Part shown: piece after piece, positions 56,019 to 64,000 of the stretch
Layout: every line of letters starts with the position of its first letter
How positions within the stretch are numbered: position 1 is the first letter of the stretch
Assembly: GCA_011799875.1 (NCBI GenBank)
Contig: CM022298.1
Location: 499,051,357 to 499,115,356, forward strand
Length of the DNA: 64,000 nucleotides
Direction of reading: 5' to 3'
Source of the DNA: Thinopyrum elongatum
Taxonomy: Eukaryota; Streptophyta; Magnoliopsida; Poales; Poaceae
Translations under genes and position numbers: made by a program
Notes under the pieces: generated by a model
Seen by the model: the letters and a program-made list of their open reading frames with translations, nothing else
Database searches by the model: none
What the model was told of the DNA's origin: nothing

Positions 56019-57675
56019 TGATAGTGCAACTAATCCCTGGGTGGTTTTGGTAATTCTTAATAACATATAGCTCATTGAACTAATACTCTTTCAAGATGAT
56101 CATTTCAGAAAGTTCAATGATTGGCATGGCATGGACTAGAGATGTGGACCCCTCAAAATGCTAAGGACATATATTGGCTCAAGCTCAAGACTCTACTCTT
56201 TTCATTTTAGTGATCCAAGATCACATTGAGTCCATAGGAAAGCCAATACTATTAAAAGGGGATGAGGTGTTGCTTAATGGCTTGCTTGCTCAAAATGCTT
56301 AGTGATATGCTCCAAAACCCTCAACCACTTTCTCATATCCACATATGTCCCAAACCAAAAGTCAAACTCGGCCCCATCGATTTGATCTATTCGGCACCAC
56401 CGAGTTCATTTGACATAGCCACTACCAGAAACCCTAATCAGTTCGGTCTCACCGATAGGGATCTCGGTCTCACCGAAATGGGATTGCTAACTCTCTGTTT
56501 CCCTTCGTAACATTTCGGTCTAACTAATATGAGCGATCGGTCCAACCGAGTTCGCAATGCAAACTCTCTGGTTCCTCTTCGTAACATTTCGGTCTCACCG
56601 AAATGAGCGATCGGTCCCACCGAGTTTGCCTGACCAACTCTCTGTTTGCCTATTACAGAAATCAGTCTCACCGAGTTCATGTGATCGGTCTCACCGAGAT
56701 TAGGTTATGCCCTAACCCTAACGAAATCGGTCTCACCGAGTTGACATGTCGGTCCCACCGAAAATCCTAACGTTCACATTTTTGAACTAAATCGGTCTGA
56801 CCGAGTTTCACTATTCGGTCACACTGAGTTTGGTAAATTGTGTGTAACGGTTAGATTTTGTGTGGAGGCTATATATACCCCTCCACCCTTCCTCCATTCG
56901 AGGGGAGAGCCATCAGAACGTGCCTACACTTCCAGCATTCATTTTCTGAGAGAGAACCACCTACTCATGTGTTGAGACCAAGATATTCCAATCCAACCAT
57001 AAGAATCTTGATCTCTAGCCTTCCCCAAGTTGCTTTCCACTCATATCATCTTTCCACCATATCCAAATCTGTGAGAGAGAGGTGAGTGTTGGGGAGACTA
57101 TCATTTGAAGCACAAGAGCAAGGAGTTCATCATCAACACACCATCTATTACCTTTTGGAGAGTGGTGTCTCCTAGATTGGTTAGGTGTCACTTGGGAGCC
57201 TTCGTCAAGATTGTGGAGTTGAACCAAGGAGTTTGTACAAGCAAGGAGATCGCCTACTTCGTGAAGATCTACCATAGTGAGGCAAGTCCTTCGTGGGCGA
57301 TGGCCATGGTGGGATAGACAAGGTTGCTTCTTCGTGGACCCTTCGTGGGTGGAGCCCTCTGTGGACTCGCGTAACCGTTACCCTTCGTGGGTTGAAGTCT
57401 CCATCAACGTGGACGTACGATAGCACCACCTATCGGAACCACGCCAAAAATCTCCGTGTCACATTGCGTTTGCTCCCTCCAAACTCCTCCCCTTTACCTT
57501 CATATGCAATGATTTACATTCCGCTGCTATACTCTTAGAATTGCATGTGTAGGTTGATTGCTTGACTTGTGCTAAGTTGCTAAAATCTGCCAAGACTTAA
57601 AATTTGGAAAATACTAGATTTTTATTTGGTCAAGTAGTCTAATCACCCCCTTCTAGACATACTTTCGATCCTACA
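56019..57675 (+). repeat. F 3' LTR
   Basis: 1657 bp, TATATATA at 56870-56877 and the palindrome array at about 56365-56830. Followed by TSD GGGGC. Confidence 0.92.
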
Positions 57676-57680
57676 GGGGC

Positions 57681-59305
57681 CCACTTGGTAGTCAGTGGGG
57701 GGAGGTTAGCGCTAAATAACTGGGGTTATCCCCTCCAAGTCATCAGAGGGGGCTGGCTGGGCTCGCGCGGCACCAGGCGCCAGCAGCCTCGCGGGCGCGC
57801 ATGGCGCGAGGGGGAAGGAGCAGGGCGCCATGGGGCTGGGCAGCGGCGTGGGCCGGTGCGCCAGGCTGTGGCCGGCACACGTGCGGGGCAAGGCGCAGGG
57901 TTGCGGTGACCGAGCAGCAGCAGGTGAGCGGAACCAGCGGGCACGGCGAGCGAGCGAGCAGAGGCAGGCGATGGTGAGTGTGAGAGCGTGCGGCACCGGG
58001 CAACAGGAGCGTAAGAGCAGCAGGTGCAGCGGTGGGCGCGGGGCCTTTCGGCTGCGGCGGCTGGGTGCTCGCGGGGCTACAGTACAGCAGCGGCAGCAGG
58101 TCAATACGGCAGCGGCAACAGCGGCCGAAGGCAGTTGCGGCCGAGCACGACGGGGCAAGCAGCAGTGGCATGGGGGAGCCGTGCTAGTACGCAGCGGCGC
58201 AGCGGCAACAGCCAGTGGGCGGTCGCGGCGGTAGCAGGAGCAACGGGCGTGGCAGGGCCGCGGGCGAGCATGCGCGAAGCGAGTTTCGGCCATGGCGGTC
58301 GAGCGCGGGGACGGTGCTATGGTGGTCAAAACGAAAAAGGGGGGGGTCGAAGGTGGAGCTCACCGCGAGCTCACGAGAGAGGTCGGGACGACCAGGGGTG
58401 ACTTGACGGTGACGTATGCGACGATGGCGTCCGGCGGCCGCGCGCGGAGCAGACGGCTTGATGGCGGCGATGTGGTGCGTCCCGACACGAGCTAGTCCTC
58501 GTAGTCGATGAAGCAGCGGACGACGGACCTCCAGGGCATAAAATCGTGGCAAACGGTGGCCGGTGGCCACGGGATCGACGACGATGACGACGACCACGAG
58601 CTCGGCCTTGTTCAGGTCGTCGAATTCGAGCGAGGGAGAGGGGGATTTGGGGGCTAGGGTTGTAGAGGGACAGGGAGGCTACTGGGGTGCTCTTATCCTC
58701 GAGGGTCGCGGGATGGCCGGCACCTGGCAATCGAAGCCATGGACGCGGCGCGTGCGTCCATGGCGTCTGTGATGAACAGGGAAGGAGACAGGGAGAGTTG
58801 GGCTGGGGTGGATTGAGCCTGTTGGGCCGGTTGGCCCAGTGGGGGGGGGTTTCATTTCATTTCTTGTTTTTCTCTTTTATTCATTTTATTCCTTTTCTGT
58901 TTACATTTTATTTTTATTTATTATAGCTTTATCAAATATAAAAATGAGCCCCTAATTTAGTGTTAATAATTATGCTACTGTCCCAATAGTTTTGGGCAAC
59001 TAAACAAAATAGTTTTATAATTTAATAATTGAAAATGCATATAATTAATTGCTTTTGCTACTTTTTATTATTTTAGTGAATTTAAACATTTTATAAAAAT
59101 GTGGATTGTCCACCAACATTACTTATGATTTATTTGTCACATCCAGAAGATTTTAGTTTTAATGTTTGAAAATGTTTCTTGTTTGACTTTATCGTAAATT
59201 TGAATTTGAACGGAAATTGAATCATCGTGAGATTAACAACAGTAATCGTGGTGACGTGCCATCATTAGTAGAGGGTTACTATAGCTTAATTATCCGGGCG
59301 TTACA
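57681..59305 (-). repeat. E 5' LTR (right copy), part 2
   Basis: Aligns with about 39600-41209 of the left LTR. Ends GGGCGTTACA at 59305, then TSD CCTGG. The GC-rich zone at 57720-58300 has many spurious ORFs. Confidence 0.88.
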
Positions 59306-59310
59306 CCTGG

Positions 59311-59378
59311 AGACGCCGGACGGGGTCCCCACCCAGAATGCCTGGAACATCCAGCACCTCTGGAAGTTCTACTCGTGA
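59311..59378 (+). pseudogene. pol: B pol part 5: last 22 codons
   Basis: Resumes in phase after E: RL-ETPDGVPTQNAWNIQHLW-KFYS then TGA at 59376-59378. This matches the terminal NIEHLRKFYP block of G and shows E sits within 25 codons of the end of B pol. Confidence 0.88.
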
Positions 59379-60165
59379 CACTCTCATGTAATAATGAGTG
59401 GGGCTGTACACGCCCCGGAGTCTCCCGGTGCGTCGCTCCTCGACCCCGCAGGGGCTCCCACCCACGCCCAAGTGGAAGCCCCATGCTCCGCGCTGGCGGA
59501 CAACACGGTCTTTCAGCGACTATGCCCACGCATAGTGGAAGCCCCATGCTCCGCGCTGGTGGGAAGACTAGAAGACTAGTGTAGGTGCCGGACGAGGCTG
59601 TTCTTTTTGCTTGCCTTTGTAACCAAATTTACTGTTCTTGTAATGAATTTGAGCTTTTCGCGTCTTTATTCAAAAAGGGGGGAATTCTTCTTTTTCTTTT
59701 CGTTGCTTCCCGCAGTGTTTCCCCTCTTGACTTTCGTTCTTAAGCGGTGTGGTGGTTGCCCATAGCTCACTCCATCGCGCCCCGCGAGCGGGGGCTGGGA
59801 ACGGTATGCCTGAGCCGGCTTAGGCCTCTTGTGAGCACACCTCGCCAAAGCCTTGGCGTCTGATCCTCGCGCGGCGCTCTCGAGCGAGCTAGCAGGTACA
59901 CACCGATTTCTGCCCCTCGGCCTCAGGAGAGCTCGCCTCCTCGCCCTACTGGGCATCGCACTCTGGCATGCTGTTAATGGCCGGCCCTCGCTCGGGGGCT
60001 CCAGAGGCCTACGCAAATTGCCCCCGCGACCCTCGTGGGGGCATGCCATTCAAGGCTCCAGAGCTTGTCGAGGGGCCTCCCTAGGTCGTCACCAGGAGAG
60101 GCTCCGGAGGAGCGCGCCAACACGACGAAGGGACCCGCCGAGGGTCACTAGCGCGCCAAGCTAAG
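59379..60165 (+). other. B 3' region, truncated, with a 63-bp tandem repeat
   Basis: GC-rich non-coding sequence after pol. GTGGAAGCCCCATGCTCCGC occurs at 59472 and 59535 (period 63 bp). No antisense gene like that of G is recognisable. The 3' LTR of B (expected start TGTCAGCG) is not found; the sequence changes character at about 60166. Confidence 0.65.
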
Positions 60166-60255
60166 TTATTTCCCTTAGAACTCAGATCATGAATTTATTA
60201 CTAAGTATTTTTCGCCCGCGAAAATTATTTCCCTTAGAACTCAGATCATGAATTT
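60166..60255. repeat. 31-bp direct duplication at the B/C2 junction
   Basis: TTATTTCCCTTAGAACTCAG and the following 11 bases occur at 60166-60196 and again at 60225-60255, separated by 28 bp. It looks like a break-repair scar rather than a transposition product: no TSD or LTR end is present. Confidence 0.7.
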
Positions 60256-61454
60256 TAAGCAAATTGAGCATGAACATGTTGCGCAATCTTGAGAAAGAAT
60301 GAAATTGGTGCTAAGAAATTGTCCCACTCATGGTTTAAATCTTTGGATGATCATACAAATTTTTTATGCGGGATTGAATTTTGTCTCTAGAAATCTTTTA
60401 GATTCTGCCGCGGGTGGTACTTTTATGGAAATTACTTTGGGTGAAGCTACTAAATTTCTTGATAATATTATGGCAAATTATTCACAATGGCACACCGAAA
60501 GAGCGCCTACTAGTAAAAAAGTTAATTCGGTTGAAGAAATTAGTACTTTGAGTGAAAAGGTTGATGCTCTTATGAAATTGGTTGCTAATAAAAAATGCTC
60601 CTATTGATCTTAATGATGTGCCCTTGTCTACTTTGATTAAGCAAAATAGTGATCCCGTAGATGTGAATTTTGTCTCGCGAAACAATTTTAATAACAATGC
60701 TTATAGAGGTAATTTTAATCCTAGGTCTTTTCCTGGAAATTCCTCTAATAATTATGGTGGTTCCTATGGTAATCCTTCTTATAATAATAATAGGAACACC
60801 TCCGATCTTGAGAATAATATTAAAGAATTTATCAATGCCCAAAAGGTTTTCAATAATATGATAGAAGAAAAGTTGAATAAGATTGATGATATGTCTAGAA
60901 GCATTGATAGAATTTCTCATGATGTAGAAAATCTCAAGATGAAAATTTTTGTGCCTAAGGTTGGGGAATCAATTAAAGCTTTATATGTTTCTATGGATGA
61001 AAGTAAGAAAAGAACCGCTATGCTTAGAGCTAAAAGAGAATTTTTATAAAAAGCACTTTCTAGTGATTGCTTTCGTAAAAGTGATGAAGATCTTAAAGTG
61101 ATTGGTGTTTCTTCTATTGATTCCTTGTTTAGTAAAATTAAAATTGATGATAAATGGACTGAAGAAGAGTCAACTTTAGATAGAAGGTGTCCCGATATTT
61201 CGAAGGGTGAAAATCTTGTTGAGAAAATTGATAAAAGCGGGTTTGGAGAGGTCAAAACTTCAACTAGTGATATGCCCACTCTTTTGGATTACAAAGACTT
61301 GAATTATGATAGTTGCTCTTTGATTGATTGTATTTCTTTGTTGCAATCCATGATCAATTCACCTCATGCCTATGAACAAAATAAAGCTTTTACTAAACAT
61401 ATTGTTGATGCCATGATGAAAGCTTTTGAAGAAAAGTTGGAATTAGAGATCTAA
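60256..61454 (+). pseudogene. gag: C2 gag, frameshifted
   Basis: First part (to about 60600): ILRNCPTHG-like VLRNCPTHGLNLWMIIQIFYAGL, then RNLLDSAAGGTFMEITLGEA, the central Athila gag domain (CPxHG...FYxGL...DAAAGG). A frameshift near 60600 passes coding to the next frame. That part has an Asn/Gly/Ser-rich stretch (NYGGSYGNPSYNNNRN) in place of a zinc knuckle, a helical segment, TAA at 61047-61049, and a Ser/Asp-rich linker to TAA 61452-61454. Gag would form the particle; this copy is dead. Confidence 0.75.
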
Positions 61455-61489
61455 ATTCCTAGAAAATTACATGATGAATGGGAACCTAC

Positions 61490-61930
61490 CATCAAAGTCA
61501 AGATAAAAAATTATGAGTCTTTGCTTTATGTGATTTCGGTGCTAGTGTTTCCACAATTCCGAAATCTTTATGTGATGTTCTTGGTCTTACCAATACTGAA
61601 GAGTGTTCTTTAAACTTGCACTTGGTGGATTCTACTATTAAAAAGCCTTTGGGAAGAATTAATGATGTTCTTATTCTTGCAAATAGGAATTATGTGCCCA
61701 TAGATTTTATTGTTCATGATATTGATTGCAATCTGTCTTGCCCAATTATACTTGGTAGACCGTTTTTACGTACTATTGGTGCCATGATTGATATGAAAGA
61801 GGGCAATATTAAATTTCAATTTCCACTAAGGAAGGGTATGGAACACTTCCCTAGAACAAGAATTAAGCATTCATATGAATCAATCATGAGGGCATCCTAT
61901 GGATCTAGAAATAAAGATGATAAAAGTTAG
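61490..61930 (+). pseudogene. C2 aspartic protease
   Basis: In another frame than the gag end. Active site ALCDFGASVSTIPKSL with the catalytic Asp at 61532-61534; second block CPIILGRPFLRTIGAMID near 61741-61790. TAG ends it at 61928-61930. No RT follows: the conserved hairpin block starts 11 bp later, so this family lacks pol, like A. Confidence 0.8.
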
Positions 61931-61940
61931 ATATTTGCTT

Positions 61941-62452
61941 TATGCCTAGCTAGGGGCGTAAAACGATAGCACTTGTTGGGAGGCAACCCAATGAATACAA
62001 TTTCTTTTTCCCTTTTTATTTCTGTTCTTGAGTGTTTTCATAATTATGCCTCTGTTATGATTGTGTTTTTTATATTTTAATTAGTGTTTGTGCCAAGTAA
62101 AGCCTTTGGGATAGCTTTGGTGATAGTTGATTTGATCTTGTTGGAAAACAGAAACTTTTGTGTCCAGTAAAATAATTGTGTAGATTCACAGAAGTGACAA
62201 AAAATTCTGAATTTTTTACACAAAACTGATATATAAATTTGCTATGTTGTCCAAATTTTACAGAATTTTTTGACTTACGTAAGTATGAGAACAATCCTCA
62301 TCTTTACATACTGTTCTGTTTTTTATAGATTCTGTTTTCTTTGCATTGTGTGCTTATTTTGATGAATCTATGGTTTGTATCGGGGGTTATAAGCCATGGT
62401 AAAGTTAGACTACATTAGATATAATGTATTAACAAAATTTGAATGGGTTTTT
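61941..62452 (+). other. C2 conserved hairpin block and 3' region
   Basis: TATGCCTAGCTAGGGGC and hairpin TTGGGAGGCAACCCAA at 61976-61991, then AT-rich sequence close to 7177-7650 of A. No gene. Confidence 0.65.
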
Positions 62453-64000
62453 TGTGACGCCCCCGATTTGATCGTACACTAATCATACACGCAAACGTGT
62501 ACGATCAAGATCAGGGACTCATGGGAAGATATCACAACACAACTAAAAAAACAAATAAGTCATACAAGCATCATATTACAAGCCAGGGGCCTCGAGGGCT
62601 CGATTACAAGTGCTCGATCATAAATGATTCAGCGGAAGCAACAATATCTGATTACAGACATTAAGTTAAACAAGGTGCCATAATATGGCTAGCACAAACT
62701 GGGGATACAGATCGAAAGAGGCGCGGGCCTCCTGCCTGGGATCCTCCTAACTACTCCTGGTCGTCGGCGGCCTGCACGTAGTAGTAGGCACCCTCGGTGT
62801 AGTAGGAGTCGTCGTCGACGGTGGCGTTTGGCTCCTGGGCTCCAACATCTGGTTGCGACACCCGAGAAGAAAAGGAAAGGGGGAAAAGAGGGAGCAAAGC
62901 AACCGTGAGTACTCATCCAAAGTACTCGCAAGCAAGGATCTACACTACATATGCATTGGTATCAATGAAATGGGTAGTATCTGTGGACTGAACTGCAGAA
63001 TGCTAGAATAAGAGGGGGAGAAGCTAGTCCTATCGAAGACTACGCTTCTGGCAGCCTCCATCTTGAAGCATGTTGAAGAGAGTAGCTGGTAAGTTAACCA
63101 AGTAACAACGTATAGCATAATCCTACCCGGCGATCCTCCCCTCGTCGCCCTATGGGAAAGCAATCACCGGGTTGTCTTTGGAACTTATCTGGGTGTGTTT
63201 TATTAAGTATCATGTTCTAGTTGTCATAAGGTCGAAGTACAACTTCGGGTCGTCCTTTTACCGAGGGACACGGCTACTCGAATAGATAAACTTCCCTGCA
63301 GGGGTGCACCATATTGCCCAACACACTCGATCCCTTTGGCCGGGCACACTTTCCTGGGTCATACCTGGCCTCGAAAGATCAACACGTCGCAGCCCTACCT
63401 AGGCTCAACAGAGAGGTCAGCACGTCGGTCTAAATCCTAAGCGCGCAGGGGTCTGGGCCCATCGCCCATTGCACACCTGCACGTTGCGAACGCGACCGGA
63501 AGCAGACCTAGCCCCATTAATACAAGCGCAGGCGTTCCAGTCCAATCCAGTGCGCACCGCTCAACCGCTGACGTCAAGAAGGCTTCGGCTGATACCACGA
63601 CGTCGAGAGCCCATAACTGTTCCCACATAGTTGGTTTGTGCGTATAGGCTCGTAGCCAGACTCAGATCAAATACCAAGATCTCGTTAAGCGTGTTGTTTG
63701 AAGTATCCGCGGACGCCGACCAAGGACCAGGCCCACCTGTCTCCTAGGTGGTCACAACCTGCCCTGTCGCTCCGCCACAAAGAATCAAGCGGGGGCTGTT
63801 GGGAACCCAGGCCCATCACAACCTGGATGGAGCCACCTTCCCCTTCAGCCCCCACATCCGAACAGTAACATAAGTAGTGTGATAGTATATAGTATATACC
63901 CGTAACCACCTCCCGAGGGATCACGGCCCGATAGTATAGCATGGTAGACAGACAAGAATGTAGGGCCACCGATGATAAACTAGCAACCTATACTAAGCAT
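62453..64000 (-). mobile_element. D: partial E-type long LTR
   Basis: Starts TGTGACGCCCCCGATTTG at 62453 and matches the first about 1.5 kb of the E LTR (37177 onward) with many substitutions and small indels, running off the window. It interrupts C2 after a T-run. It could be the 3' LTR of a minus-strand element or a solo LTR. Confidence 0.85.

Larger units (their letters stand above)
47814..57675 (+). mobile_element. F: pol-less Sirevirus (Maximus)-type Copia element with an accessory ORF
   Basis: LTRs 47814-49471 (1658 bp) and 56019-57675 (1657 bp), TGATAGTGCAAC...GATCCTACA, with a near-perfect TSD. The PBS matches initiator Met tRNA. The polypurine tract AAAAAGGGGGAGAT and extra GGGGGA motifs are typical of Sireviruses. 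It has a Copia gag with CCHC knuckle, no protease, integrase or RT, then a U3-like internal segment and a second large ORF. About 40 LTR differences by eye (2.4%) suggest roughly 0.9 Myr at 1.3e-8. It is the youngest layer, inside E. Confidence 0.9.
37177..59305 (-). mobile_element. E: large non-coding LTR element with about 4-kb LTRs (LARD type), minus strand
   Basis: Perfect TSD CCTGG (37172-37176 and 59306-59310). Left LTR 37177-41209 (4033 bp). Right LTR 45412-47813 plus 57681-59305 (4027 bp), split by F. On the minus strand the LTR starts TGTAACGCCCGGATAATTAAG and ends GGGGGCGTCACA. PBS at 45408-45397. The internal 4.2 kb has no retroviral domain. Long LTRs with a non-coding interior match the LARD class (Sukkula-like is my tentative guess). 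In the first about 840 bp of the LTRs I count about 27 differences (about 3%). Confidence 0.88.
4198..60165 (+). mobile_element. B: decayed Tat-lineage Gypsy element hosting A, H, G and E (and F)
   Basis: Pieces: 4198-4483, 11213-13899, 21509-23385, 36646-37176 and 59311-60165, about 6.2 kb in sum. It starts TGTCAGCG. The reconstructed 5' LTR is about 871 bp and ends CAGACA at 11797, followed by a PBS, gag, protease, RT, two-part RNase H and integrase. The pol frame resumes exactly after H, G and E once one TSD copy is removed, which proves the order of insertion. The 3' LTR is absent: sequence changes to another element at about 60166. The archaeal-type RNase H and the PBS shared with G place it in the Tat group. 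Confidence 0.85.
60166..62452 (+). mobile_element. C2: fragment of an Athila-type Gypsy element (related to A)
   Basis: Gag, protease and the start of a 3' region, with no LTR. It has the conserved post-gag hairpin block and 3' sequence close to A (61941-62452 aligns with 7121-7650). It starts inside gag at the junction with B and is cut at 62452 by D. Its gag and protease are not those of C1, so C1 and C2 are not two halves of one element. Confidence 0.75.

Noticed and set aside
1..62452. C1 and C2 as one element split by B
   Set aside because: C1 ends in a 3' region while C2 starts in gag, and their proteases differ (CDLGAG versus CDFGAS), so they are separate elements joined by rearrangement.
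1..64000. Host protein-coding genes or resistance genes
   Set aside because: Every ORF with recognisable motifs belongs to a retroelement; the rest is LTR or 3' region. No gene-like island remains.

Overview
The window is a piece of a large grass genome, most likely Triticeae (wheat, Aegilops, barley or rye). I see no host gene, tRNA, rRNA or CRISPR array. Nearly all of it is nested LTR retrotransposons. The LTR starts, primer-binding sites (PBS) and protein families are ones I associate with Triticeae. Family names below (Sabrina-like, WHAM-like, Sukkula-like, Maximus/Sirevirus) are from memory and tentative. Element boundaries come from LTR ends, target-site duplications (TSDs) and reading frames that resume across insertions.

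Layout. (1) 1-4197: C1, the 3' part of a pol-less Athila-type (Sabrina-like) Gypsy element: gag end, protease, an LTR-like internal segment, an accessory ORF. (2) 4198-60165: B, an old Tat-lineage Gypsy whose 3' LTR is missing. Four elements sit directly in B: A (4484-11207, +, in its 5' LTR, TSD AGGAG), H (13900-21503, -, after the reverse transcriptase, TSD TGGAC/TGCAC), G (23386-36640, +, in the integrase, TSD GCAGA) and E (37177-59305, -, at the end of pol, TSD CCTGG). E carries a fifth, F (47814-57675, +, a Sirevirus-type Copia in E's right LTR, TSD GCGGC/GGGGC). B's pol frame resumes after H, G and E. (3) 60166-62452: C2, a gag/protease fragment of another Athila-type element, joined to B through a 31-bp duplicated scar. 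(4) 62453-64000: D, an E-type LTR running off the window.

Coding content. G is the most complete: one gag-protease-RT-RNaseH-integrase frame with six in-frame stops, plus an opposite-strand gene between pol and the 3' LTR. That gene reads through as one 1262-residue frame once two canonical GT-AG introns are removed (three in-frame stops). A, H, C1 and F lack pol and would need enzymes from relatives; E has no recognisable coding capacity.

The theme worth following is accessory transcription units inside retrotransposons. C1 and F, from different superfamilies, each have an LTR/U3-like segment just upstream of a non-gag/pol ORF, and G has a spliced antisense gene with a TATA-like box. LTR pairs of A, F, G and H differ by about 2.4-2.9% (counted by eye), so the nest was probably built within a short period.
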